Source of the DNA: a bacterium
GTDB taxonomy: Bacteria > Bacillota > Bacilli > Lactobacillales > Streptococcaceae
Assembly: GCA_905221325.1 (NCBI GenBank)
Contig: CAJNCS010000009.1
Location: forward strand, 1-64,000
Direction: 5' to 3'
Length of the DNA: 64,000 nt
Shown here: piece after piece, positions 55,735-62,278 of the stretch
How the letters are laid out: every line of letters starts with the position of its first letter
Numbering within the stretch: the first letter of the stretch is position 1
Notes under the pieces: model-generated
Told to the model about the DNA's origin: nothing
What the model saw: the letters and a program-made list of their open reading frames with translations, nothing else
Database searches by the model: none
Translations under genes and position numbers: made by a program

Positions 55735-56270
55735 CACTCCACCTCCTCAATCTCAATACCAGAACAATCAAACACCCAGCCAAAACCTACTTCTTCTAGT
55801 TCTTTGCGAGTGTAATAAGGTTCTTTAATCTTATTATCTGCAAATTCAAACCATTTTTTTAATCTGTTTTGAAATTTAATTAGTATTTGTTTGTTTGATT
55901 TGACAGATATTTTATACCGCTTTTCTTTCTCGACCTCGTAGCCATCCAGCCATGCACGAGCGAATGTTTCTTGGTTGCTCGTCTTTTCAATCCATAATAT
56001 TAAATCGAAACTTTGGTTGTTTTCTTTCATAAAGTTTGGATTCATAGCAGTATATAGACTAGTTGTTAAATGCTCTTTACAAACCTCAATCCAATCCGCA
56101 ACAAACTGCGGGATTGTGACTTTTTCCTGTTCAATCGATTTGTAAATGAAGTTCTCGTCTATATTTACGATTTCTCCACTGACTAACTGAATTATCTTCT
56201 CTCTAGTTCCTAATGTATCAATTTGAAAACCAACTTCATATCCCTCTATAAACACTTTTTCTTTATTCAT
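55734..56270 (-). CDS. DUF1642 phage protein
   Basis: A 178-residue protein ending with the DUF1642 signature (FARAWLDGYEVEKEKRYKIS) and containing IPQFVADWIEVCKEHLTTSL. The family is confined mostly to streptococcal and lactococcal phages, function unknown. Overlaps the 56263 ORF by 8 nt. Confidence 0.85.
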   Translation of the reverse strand: MNKEKVFIEGYEVGFQIDTLGTREKIIQLVSGEIVNIDENFIYKSIEQEKVTIPQFVADWIEVCKEHLTTSLYTAMNPNFMKENNQSFDLILWIEKTSNQETFARAWLDGYEVEKEKRYKISVKSNKQILIKFQNRLKKWFEFADNKIKEPYYTRKELEEVGFGWVFDCSGIEIEEVE

Positions 56271-56451
56271 CTTCCAAGTCCTCCATTTCTACTCCCAATT
56301 CAACAAGTTCTTGTTTTAGCATCTCGATTCGATTCTGGATGGTTTCTGTGATTAGACCAGACAATATCTCATCTGCTTTGATTTCTTTTTTTAAAAATCC
56401 ATAAGCCGTTTTAAGAATAACTAGTCTCTTTCTTTGTAATAAGAAGCTCAT
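56263..56451 (-). CDS. 3' part of a probably frameshifted small phage gene
   Basis: The frame carries TAYGFLKKEIKADEILSGLI and the C-terminus RIEMLKQELVELGVEMEDLE, a typical end of small helical phage proteins. The ATG at 56451 has no good Shine-Dalgarno and its first 15 residues (MSFLLQRKRLVIL) are the +1 shadow of the gene 56411-56542. A one-base change near 56411-56416 would fuse the two into a protein of about 92 residues. Confidence 0.5.
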   Translation of the reverse strand: MSFLLQRKRLVILKTAYGFLKKEIKADEILSGLITETIQNRIEMLKQELVELGVEMEDLEDE

Positions 56452-56542
56452 CCCAGCACTTGTGTTTAACCTCTAAGAAATATTTGTACTCTTTAATCAA
56501 ATGAATGATATATCTAGCTTTGTTTAAGTCTTCAAGCTTCAT
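56411..56542 (-). CDS. 5' part of the same frameshifted small phage gene
   Basis: ATG at 56542 with GGAGTTAGTGAAG upstream. It reads MKLEDLNKARYIIHLIKEYK and on to KKETSYS before TAA at 56411. The N-terminal pattern (LxxLxxAxxIxxxIKEYxxF) and the downstream frame together look like one gene. Either a real mutation, a sequencing error, or a +1 recoding site at TCT TAA. Confidence 0.5.
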   Translation of the reverse strand: MKLEDLNKARYIIHLIKEYKYFLEVKHKCWDELLITKKETSYS

Positions 56543-56664
56543 CTTCACTAACTCCAACTTATTTTCTAAAAATCCAGCTCTTGCACCTCATGGCTCAAAG
56601 ACGCAAGAGCTAGCAAATTCTTTATACGTCATTCGTCCAAGTCGACGCATATTCCAGCTCGCTT

Positions 56665-56892
56665 TTAACGTGGTTCGCGGCACGTTGATTTTACTGCTAA
56701 GTAATAACAATCTATCGCACCATAATCAAAACGTACATCGTCTTTTCCAATATACTTTCTGAATTTTGGCTTTGTGATTGATGAATAAGCTTTCTGATGA
56801 CTTTTCATTTGTTCGATAAGTTCATCCACGTTATCGAAATTACCGAGAAAGAATTTTCGATGACCGTTGTAGACAAAGTAGAGATTTAACAT
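56665..56892 (-). CDS. Phage hypothetical protein, 75 aa
   Basis: ATG at 56892 with AGGAGGTATTG upstream. Sequence MLNLYFVYNGHRKFFLGNFD, then a helix and a beta end with FDYGAIDCYYLAVK. Unknown. Between this gene and 56542 lie 122 bp in which I see no gene, only a possible remnant reading MRRLGRMTYKEFASS. Confidence 0.65.
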   Translation of the reverse strand: MLNLYFVYNGHRKFFLGNFDNVDELIEQMKSHQKAYSSITKPKFRKYIGKDDVRFDYGAIDCYYLAVKSTCREPR

Positions 56893-56901
56893 CAATACCT
56901 C

Positions 56902-57363
56902 CTAAAATTTCATAAAAGCCATCCAATGAGTAGTTCCACGTTGCTGACCGAAAAGTGGTTGATGCGGAACCAATTCCAAAATTTCCTTAACATTTACTTG
57001 AGCATCAGACCATTTAAAAATAAGTGTTCCACCTGTTTTCAAGACTCTAAAACACTCTTCAAAACCTTGTTGTAAGTCTAATCGCCAAGTCAACAAATCT
57101 AGTTGACCATATTGCGCACGCATGAATGATTTCTGGCCAGCCCAGAGAAGGTGTGGCGGATCAAATACAACAAGGTTAAATGTTTCATCATCAAATGGCA
57201 TATCTCGAAAATCTGCAACAATGTCTGGCTTAACATTGATTTTCTTTTTGTGAATTTCAAATTCTTCTTCACGTCTATCCATGTATGTTGTATGTGGCTC
57301 GTGTTTATCAAACCAGAACATCCTAGACCCACAGCACGCATCTAGTATTCGTATGTCTTTCAT
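56902..57363 (-). CDS. SAM-dependent methyltransferase with DPPH motif
   Basis: A 153-residue minimal class I methyltransferase. Motif I is ILDACCGSRMFWF, the acidic strand-2 end is TYMDRREEEF, and the catalytic-loop motif is VVFDPPHLL near residue 68. Widespread in Firmicute phages next to the helicase loader. DNA or protein target unknown; second orphan methyltransferase of this prophage. Confidence 0.85.
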   Translation of the reverse strand: MKDIRILDACCGSRMFWFDKHEPHTTYMDRREEEFEIHKKKINVKPDIVADFRDMPFDDETFNLVVFDPPHLLWAGQKSFMRAQYGQLDLLTWRLDLQQGFEECFRVLKTGGTLIFKWSDAQVNVKEILELVPHQPLFGQQRGTTHWMAFMKF

Positions 57364-57374
57364 CCCTCACCTCT

Positions 57375-58145
57375 CTAAAAGTAATCTTTCCTTTTATTTT
57401 TCAAGTCATTAAATACCATCAGATGATCATTGTCTACACCTTTCATCAATCGACTCATAAACGGCCGACCGTAGCGTTTCTGAATTTCTTGTGCAGTCAG
57501 ATTAGTCGTGATAATCGTGTTGGCTCTTTTATTGAGGATGTTATAAAGAATACTGAAGGACCACTCACTGTCCTTCTCCATTCCAAGATCATCTAGAACT
57601 AAGAATTTTGCGCTAGCAATTTTATTGACCAGAAACTCTTCCTGGCTGAAATCCGTCTTGATTTTCATCAGCAAGTCAGTAACATTGATAAAGATAGCAA
57701 TTTCTTTTGTGATTGCTGATAGCTCCTTCATAATCGCAAATGCAAGATGACTCTTACCTGTTCCAGCTTCACCTTGAAAAACAACATTATTTCTGGCACC
57801 ATCTGCCCACTCTTTGCAGATTTTTTTTGCAAATTCTAACTTTTCGGTTTCTTTTTCTGTTGGAGTATCAAAATTCTCAAGAGTAGCATTCTTCAGCACA
57901 TCATCATATAACGAGAATTTTTCAAGATAAAACTTTCGCTCCCTCTCGTATTCTGCATCAGCAAGCTCGTTTACTCTAATCTGATTTTCAGCATGGATTC
58001 GTTCTGATTCACACAAACGACAAAGAACATCATTTGTACGGATAATTTTAATCAGTGGAATTTTGTGTTTATCGCAAATTTCGTCCTGTTCTTCTGTATT
58101 TCTTTGATAAGAGAGAGCCATTTCTTCCAAAGCATCAGTTACCAT
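57375..58145 (-). CDS. DnaC-like helicase loader ATPase
   Basis: A 256-residue AAA+ protein. N-terminal zinc-ribbon-like part (CDKHKIPLIKI ... CRLCESERIH) near residues 24-50, Walker A GEAGTGKSHLAFAIM near 130, Walker B KFLVLDDLG, sensor 1 ANTIITTNLT. It loads the host replicative helicase at the phage origin, with the DnaD-like initiator next to it. GGAGGTAAGCTGAC precedes the ATG. Confidence 0.93.
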   Translation of the reverse strand: MVTDALEEMALSYQRNTEEQDEICDKHKIPLIKIIRTNDVLCRLCESERIHAENQIRVNELADAEYERERKFYLEKFSLYDDVLKNATLENFDTPTEKETEKLEFAKKICKEWADGARNNVVFQGEAGTGKSHLAFAIMKELSAITKEIAIFINVTDLLMKIKTDFSQEEFLVNKIASAKFLVLDDLGMEKDSEWSFSILYNILNKRANTIITTNLTAQEIQKRYGRPFMSRLMKGVDNDHLMVFNDLKNKRKDYF

Positions 58146-58297
58146 GTCAGCTTACCTCCGCAAGTTTTAAAACTTGCCATATCTGACAAGCAGGCTATGA
58201 CAGTAGAGAGAGGTTGTTTTATAAGCAGTGACTTCTTTTCTTCGCTAATAGGATAAAACTCCTCTTCAAATTGCTTGATAACTTCTAAAATCCCCAT
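58139..58297 (-). CDS. Small phage protein, 52 aa, between initiator and helicase loader
   Basis: ATG at 58297 overlaps the end of the DnaD-like gene by 13 nt and its stop overlaps the start of the loader gene. It reads MGILEVIKQFEEEFYPISEE and ends FKTCGGKLTW. Overlap at both ends supports translation. Function unknown. Confidence 0.65.
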   Translation of the reverse strand: MGILEVIKQFEEEFYPISEEKKSLLIKQPLSTVIACLSDMASFKTCGGKLTW

Positions 58298-59085
58298 TCG
58301 TCTTTTACCTCCTGTCCTGATTTTTTCTCCTTGTGTTGCTTTTCCGATTGTCGAACTTGTTCAACTGTCGTAACCTGGTTCATCTGCCAATTTCTTAAAA
58401 TGCCACCAATATATTTGATGTTTGGTTTACCTAAATTAATAGCTATCTTCAATGCTTCTTTAACTAGCTCAGCATCATTTTCCTTTAGCAGATGATTGAT
58501 TTCCTCAATCTCGAAACCTGATAGTAATCTACGAAACTCAGACTGAAAAAGTTCTAAGATATTCTCACTACTAGTAGTAGTTATATTCTTATCTTTATCT
58601 AATCTATTCTTAATCTTAGTCTTATCTCCTTCTCCTTCTTCTTCTAGTGCGTTACCGTCCGTTACTGTAACGTTACATGTAACGTTACTAAGGGCAAGAT
58701 TTTTCTGTTTCTCACGGTGTCTTGCTACACGATTCCGTGTTTGTTCCTTGATTCTTTCCATGCCATCAATATTTTGGTGTTTTTCCCAATTTGGCAAAGT
58801 AATGACGCCATCGATTATCTCAATCATTCCGAACTGCTCAAATACCCCTAGAGCCATTCTTACACTATTCAGAGGCCTTTGAAAGATTGTAGCGAGCATT
58901 TCATCAGTATAGTGAACTTTATCTGACATCATCAAAAGTCCGTTGCGATTATGTTTACCAGCGAGAGCTAGGATTTTAAACCATATAACCAAAATTGCAT
59001 CATGATCTGGTAGTGCATCAATAAGACGTATTTTTTCATCATCAAAAATATCCGTCGTAATCTTAATCCATTTGATTTCACTCAT
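58285..59085 (-). CDS. Phage replication initiator (replisome organizer, DnaD-like)
   Basis: A 266-residue protein. The N-terminal 120 residues form a winged-helix replisome-organizer domain (IKWIKITTDIFDDEKIRLID; NRNGLLMMSDKVHYTDEMLA). A low-complexity linker (about 130-170) follows, then a DnaD C-terminal domain (NLGKPNIKYIGGILRNWQMN). The linker is encoded by the repeat/palindrome cluster at 58651-58690, a likely origin embedded in its own initiator gene. Confidence 0.92.
   Translation of the reverse strand: MSEIKWIKITTDIFDDEKIRLIDALPDHDAILVIWFKILALAGKHNRNGLLMMSDKVHYTDEMLATIFQRPLNSVRMALGVFEQFGMIEIIDGVITLPNWEKHQNIDGMERIKEQTRNRVARHREKQKNLALSNVTCNVTVTDGNALEEEGEGDKTKIKNRLDKDKNITTTSSENILELFQSEFRRLLSGFEIEEINHLLKENDAELVKEALKIAINLGKPNIKYIGGILRNWQMNQVTTVEQVRQSEKQHKEKKSGQEVKDEWGF
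58651..58688. repeat. GTTAC iterons and 22-bp palindrome inside the initiator gene (candidate replication origin)
   Basis: Four GTTAC-type units in the order GTTACCGTCC, GTTACT, then a perfect 22-bp palindrome at 58667-58688 (half-site GTAACGTTACA). It lies in the linker coding region, which is otherwise unconstrained. Phage origins of this class carry initiator-binding iterons within the initiator gene. Confidence 0.75.
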
Positions 59086-59420
59086 GCGCTATCCTCCCAA
59101 TACTTATCCAAATCAACATTCATAACCGCAGCGAGGTTCTTTTGCTCGGTTAAAATTTGACGACGATAGGGAGTAAGTCCTGCTTGTCGCTCTTCCTCGC
59201 TACGAGGCAAGTAATATCCGTTCGGCTTCATCTTCTTAGCTACGATAGGATGACCAAAATTCACACGCAGACTCTCAATGACCTCTTCCAGCTTACGCTT
59301 CGACAGTCCAGTTTCTAGGCGAATTTCACTTGCTTGAATGGGCAAGTCGAAAGTCGCGCAATTCATGATCATGTTTAACACACGGATTTCCATCTCGCTC
59401 ATTTCACGACTAACACTCAT
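59082..59420 (-). CDS. Winged-helix DNA-binding phage protein
   Basis: A 112-residue protein with an HTH/winged-helix reading MEIRVLNMIMNCATFDLPIQ followed by ASEIRLETGLSKRKLEEVIE. Such proteins precede the replisome organizer in streptococcal phages. The ATG at 59420 with GGAGGGCAAAGAC is used instead of an ORF start five codons upstream. Overlaps both neighbours by 4 nt. Confidence 0.75.
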   Translation of the reverse strand: MSVSREMSEMEIRVLNMIMNCATFDLPIQASEIRLETGLSKRKLEEVIESLRVNFGHPIVAKKMKPNGYYLPRSEEERQAGLTPYRRQILTEQKNLAAVMNVDLDKYWEDSA

Positions 59421-59845
59421 GTCTTTGCCCTCCATTTTCTTGGATTCTGACGGAAATCCATGGTCATTTCCTGATAAAGCAAACGCCCATTTTCTTCTAA
59501 GAGATTGGCATTTTGACTTCTTAGAAGATCATTATTTCTTGCTTCTTCCTGGTAGTCGTTAGCCAGTCTGTCATAATCTTCGATGCATGCTCTAAAAACT
59601 TGTGGTACGTCCTCAATCGACGAAGTGAGGCCTATAGGAGGTTGTGTGTCATATGTGAATCTCCTATCGCTATTTTTCAAGTTTCTTCGTACAACTTCTC
59701 TAAAATTCTCAGCCTCTTCGATGATAATCGCTGTTTTTTCTTCAGCCTTTTCTTCATCTTTGGATGTAAGTAGCAGCAGGATGAAGACCACGATAAAGAT
59801 AGTCAATAAGCCAAGCAATTGGCTTGATAAAGTTGGTTCTGTCAT
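59417..59845 (-). CDS. Membrane-anchored coiled-coil phage protein
   Basis: A 142-residue protein with one N-terminal membrane span (QLLGLLTIFIVVFILLLLTS) followed by charged helices (KDEEKAEEKTAIIIEEAENF) and a C-terminal coiled coil (LLRSQNANLLEENGRLLYQE). Unknown; membrane anchoring of replication is one thought, without evidence. Confidence 0.65.
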   Translation of the reverse strand: MTEPTLSSQLLGLLTIFIVVFILLLLTSKDEEKAEEKTAIIIEEAENFREVVRRNLKNSDRRFTYDTQPPIGLTSSIEDVPQVFRACIEDYDRLANDYQEEARNNDLLRSQNANLLEENGRLLYQEMTMDFRQNPRKWRAKT

Positions 59846-59855
59846 TTCCCTTCTC

Positions 59856-60578
59856 CTAAATAACTTTTTCTTTCAGTGTTTCAAAAACTTCAAACTTCAA
59901 ATTTGTCTGTTCTTTTATTTTCTTCAATACACTAAGCACTGTGTCATCTTCGTTAAACTGAATGATGGTATCACTTATAACTAGTTCATAGATGTTAGAC
60001 ATAATTCTATTATCTATTTCTGTCTGTTCATCGGATTCTATTTCTAAATCGATTTCGTTCTTATAATTTTTGAGAGCGTTAGCGGATTCATTAAATCCAT
60101 GAAGTAACAATGTTCTTTGTAAAATTTCATTCACATCAATGTATTTATCTAAACTTTCTCTTTCTCTTGCTCGTTTTGTTTCATCAGGAAACAGAATATG
60201 CATTCTATCAAAGATTTTGCTAAGTATTTTTACATTCTTTTTGGTTGGTTTTGTCTGAGTGTTTACAATACTAGCCATCGGATATCCTTTAGTAAATCCA
60301 AGTTTTAAATCTAAATCACTGGCAGAGGACGAAATCTCTTTTCTAAGATTTTTTAAAATATCAATAAGTAAGGTTGCCCACATTATCGACATAAAATCAT
60401 GTCCAAATGAACCGTTGTAATCGTTTGGTTTCTCAAGTGGATTAAATTTCTCGTTGGATAAATTTTGTACAATTTTTTTAAGATTTTCATCTTCATGTTC
60501 ATAGTTTTCGAAGAAATTTCGTAATCCTGGTCTATTCTCTTTCTTCATCTTATGTTTATATGCTTTTTTATTATTCAT
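59856..60578 (-). CDS. Unrecognised phage protein, 240 aa
   Basis: A soluble, helix-rich, lysine- and glutamate-rich protein starting MNNKKAYKHKMKKENRPGLR. A central patch GSFGHDFMSIMWATLLIDIL could form a hydrophobic core; the C-terminal 70 residues are acidic and coiled. No family comes to mind. It is the largest unknown gene in the early operon and has more A/T in third positions than its neighbours by eye. Being placed between the DUF771 gene and the replication genes, it could be a defence or anti-defence cargo gene. Confidence 0.75.
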   Translation of the reverse strand: MNNKKAYKHKMKKENRPGLRNFFENYEHEDENLKKIVQNLSNEKFNPLEKPNDYNGSFGHDFMSIMWATLLIDILKNLRKEISSSASDLDLKLGFTKGYPMASIVNTQTKPTKKNVKILSKIFDRMHILFPDETKRARERESLDKYIDVNEILQRTLLLHGFNESANALKNYKNEIDLEIESDEQTEIDNRIMSNIYELVISDTIIQFNEDDTVLSVLKKIKEQTNLKFEVFETLKEKVI

Positions 60579-60589
60579 CTTTTTTCTCC

Positions 60590-60880
60590 TTACTCTCTTA
60601 GTTTTCGTACTTGTTTTTCTAACTCTAAAATCTCATAAACATCATTGACATCGTACATAATATCTTTCCCTTGCTTACGAAATCGTAATCCTTTGCGTTC
60701 TAACTTCTTAATATAGCCGTGAGTAAAGCCGAACTTCTTCATCAAAGCCTGTTGATTGATTGGCATACGATCATTCTCTAACTGCTCCTTGACTTGCTTT
60801 TCAGCAAAGGCCAGTAATTGGTTTGTGAATAATTCAGCACTTTCGCCGTCCAATCGTAATTGTAACGTTATTCCTTCCAT
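60590..60880 (-). CDS. DUF771/excisionase-like DNA-binding protein
   Basis: A 96-residue protein with a helix-turn-helix of the MerR/excisionase type (MPINQQALMKKFGFTHGYIK, then KLERKGLRFRKQGKDIMYDV), matching the DUF771 family of Gram-positive phages. Common as an early gene after the repressor region. Confidence 0.8.
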   Translation of the reverse strand: MEGITLQLRLDGESAELFTNQLLAFAEKQVKEQLENDRMPINQQALMKKFGFTHGYIKKLERKGLRFRKQGKDIMYDVNDVYEILELEKQVRKLRE

Positions 60881-60932
60881 TTTCTACATCCTCTCAACTA
60901 TGCGGGCAAGCATTTTTGTGATATAATGGTTT

Positions 60933-60976
60933 TAATTATTTAAGTATGCGCCTGATTGCTGTCAGGTGCTTTTTTG
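60933..60976 (+). ncRNA. Possible short plus-strand transcript between cro-like and DUF771 genes
   Basis: An extended -10 box (TGATATAAT, 60919-60927) is followed 20 nt later by a terminator hairpin, GCGCCTGAT-TGCT-GTCAGGTGC (two G-U pairs on this strand) plus TTTTTT. No good -35 is seen. Together they define an RNA of about 44 nt, opposite to the early genes. Low certainty. Confidence 0.4.
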
Positions 60977-60979
60977 TTT

Positions 60980-61192
60980 TTAAATAACCACGTTTCGTGG
61001 TCTTGGATCTGAAAAAATTTCACCAATATCTTTTTCTAGAATATCGGCGATAATAAACATTTCGTCTGATTTAAAAGCGCTCTGTCCCTTCTCTTTCTGA
61101 CGATATGCCGTTTCAGAAATTCCAAGTTTTTGAGCTAATTCTTTCTGTGTAATGCCTTTTTCTTTTCTTAGTTGATACAAATAAATTTGCAC
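60980..61192 (-). CDS. Cro-like XRE-family regulator
   Basis: A 70-residue single HTH domain (IYLYQLRKEKGITQKELAQK, then LGISETAYRQKEKGQSAFKS). It starts with GTG after AAGGAGGTAGGAAC. Divergent from the 61265 gene. Its last codons contain the operator-like palindrome ACCACGTTTCGTGGT that also occurs near the repressor promoter. Confidence 0.85.
   Translation of the reverse strand: MQIYLYQLRKEKGITQKELAQKLGISETAYRQKEKGQSAFKSDEMFIIADILEKDIGEIFSDPRPRNVVI
60987..61001. promoter_or_regulatory. Operator-like palindrome inside the cro-like gene
   Basis: ACCACGTTTCGTGGT, a perfect inverted repeat around TTT. The same core ACGTTTCGTGG is found at 62605-62615 in the early promoter, so both are probably bound by the same repressor. 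Confidence 0.6.
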
Positions 61193-61264
61193 GTTCCTAC
61201 CTCCTTATTTTTCTATTTGTTCCTCGCAATTCTGCTATAATATAGCTAGAAGGGAGGTGAAGCC

Positions 61265-61477
61265 ATGAGTAAAGAATTTGATGCTTTTAAAAATTCTACT
61301 TACGCTACTTTAAAAACTATGATTTCTGGTGATGTAAATATCGTTTTAGGAATTATAGAGACTTTGCTTCAAGCACAAGCAAAAGATCTTGAAAACACAT
61401 TTACAAACCGAAAAATCGATGATTTGATGAAGCGTGTTGCTGAGTTAGAGTCACAAGTCGATGAATTCTCAAACTAG
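61265..61477 (+). CDS. Plus-strand phage protein, 70 aa
   Basis: AGAAGGGAGGTGAAGCC precedes the ATG and an extended -10 (TGCTATAAT, 61233-61241) lies just upstream, so the gene has its own promoter diverging from the cro-like gene. The product is helical with a C-terminal coiled coil (IDDLMKRVAELESQVDEFSN). Unknown; its 3' end overlaps a minus-strand ORF. Confidence 0.75.
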   Translation: MSKEFDAFKNSTYATLKTMISGDVNIVLGIIETLLQAQAKDLENTFTNRKIDDLMKRVAELESQVDEFSN

Positions 61478-61619
61478 CATCATCTAATTTCTGCTCAGCT
61501 CGTTCTTGCTTTTTTTGAATTTTAGCATTAAAGACTGAGTAAGCATCTTCCCAAACCTTGACTACTTCCGTGGTCGAGGCTTTTATCTTGCCACTGAATG
61601 GGTATCTTTTAGGTCTCAT
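61401..61619 (-). CDS. Phage hypothetical protein starting with RPKRYPFSG
   Basis: ATG at 61619 with GACGAGGTAGTGAA upstream gives 72 residues starting MRPKRYPFSGKIKAST, with a charged helical body (IQKKQERAEQKLDDASLRIH). The start motif is shared with 51499-51795. Its last 77 nt overlap the plus-strand gene 61265-61477 tail to tail, so one transcript is antisense to the other. Confidence 0.6.
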   Translation of the reverse strand: MRPKRYPFSGKIKASTTEVVKVWEDAYSVFNAKIQKKQERAEQKLDDASLRIHRLVTLTQQHASSNHRFFGL

Positions 61620-61623
61620 TTCA

Positions 61624-61767
61624 CTACCTCGTCTCACTTTCTATCGCCCTGAGTTCTATCTCATGGCTGACTTGTCTAAATAGCTTCTCACACGCTATTT
61701 TAGCTTCTCTGTACGTTTTAGATTTACTGATGAAGTAATCAGCAAGTTCAATGATTTTATCTTCCAT
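61624..61767 (-). CDS. Small phage protein, 47 aa
   Basis: ATG at 61767 with GGAGACAATC upstream. MEDKIIELADYFISKSKTYR begins an all-helical product. Stop lies 4 nt before the next ATG. Unknown function. Confidence 0.6.
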   Translation of the reverse strand: MEDKIIELADYFISKSKTYREAKIACEKLFRQVSHEIELRAIESETR

Positions 61768-61781
61768 GATTGTCTCCGAAA

Positions 61782-61799
61782 ATCGGTCTTAAGACCGAT
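61782..61799. repeat. 18-bp perfect palindrome
   Basis: ATCGGTCTTAAGACCGAT, centred at 61790/61791, 15 bp upstream of the 47-aa gene and at the left end of the structured RNA region. Could be an operator or the foot of a transcript. Confidence 0.8.
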
Positions 61800-61839
61800 G
61801 TGTTAAGCAACTTGATTTTGCATAATGAATATATCTTTA

Positions 61840-62173
61840 CGAAGGGAGGACACTTTATTTGTCCGAGTTTTTGTATAGAAATGTGATCAACCTTTGAAAA
61901 ACGTTCTCACTAACGAACATCAGTCTTTCCAACTGACAAGTAACTAGTGCGGAGAAAAGGGATTGAGTTATCGACCTGCCGTGCTGTTGTGATAGCAACT
62001 GTACGAGTAGGATGGAAACTTTAACTCTTTCCCCAGAACTCCCCGAGAATTAGTATTCGCAGTGAATGATGCATGTGTAGGAAGTGGAACCTCCGAAGTG
62101 ATTTCAGTCTTACCAACGTTGATCTATAAAAAATCCACACCTCCAGCGACTTGGTAACTTGCTGGAGTTTTTT
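61840..62173 (+). ncRNA. Candidate structured non-coding RNA of the prophage immunity region
   Basis: No ORF of note is present. The plus strand folds into nested stems: closing stem GATCAAC (61885-61891) with GTTGATC (62118-62124); GGGA..GAGTTA (61959-61970) with TAACTC..TCCC (62022-62033); an inner arm CCTGC/GTAGG, GTGC/GTAC, GTTGT/GCAAC capped by GATA (61975-62011); small hairpins GGACA/TGTCC (61848-61864) and GAAT/ATTC (62047-62058). It ends with CTCCAGC/GCTGGAG plus six T (62141-62173), an intrinsic terminator. Several pairs are G-U on this strand and would be A-C mismatches on the other, which fixes the orientation. No Rfam family is recognised by eye. The promoter and 5' end are not clear. 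Confidence 0.65.
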
Positions 62174-62233
62174 AATCCATTATTGCAGAATCAACATTTA
62201 CATTACCTCCTTTTTTATTTCGCTCCATGAGCA

Positions 62234-62278
62234 ACAGCCTGCCAGGGAGTCGAACCCTGGTGCTACCGATCAGGCTAC
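62234..62278 (-). other. tRNA-like minihelix (T-arm plus acceptor-like stem)
   Basis: On the minus strand AGCCTG, a 10-nt link, CCAGGG-TTCGACT-CCCTGG and CAGGCT form a coaxial 12-bp helix with a canonical 7-nt T-loop (TTCGACT). Two more wobble pairs extend the acceptor-like stem to eight. D-arm, anticodon arm and CCA are missing. It overlaps the stop codon of the 62270 gene, so it would be the 3' end of that mRNA. Confidence 0.6.

Noticed and set aside
56543..56664. Micro-ORF MRRLGRMTYKEFASS
   Set aside because: Only 20 codons, no Shine-Dalgarno, and no coupling to neighbours; at best a gene remnant.
61840..62173. Group II intron, tmRNA or retron RNA
   Set aside because: No reverse transcriptase, no domain V-like hairpin, no ssrA tag frame and no CCA end; the structure is therefore left as unclassified ncRNA.
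62234..62278. Complete tRNA gene
   Set aside because: Only 10 nt separate the acceptor-like strand and the T-arm, so D-arm and anticodon arm cannot form.
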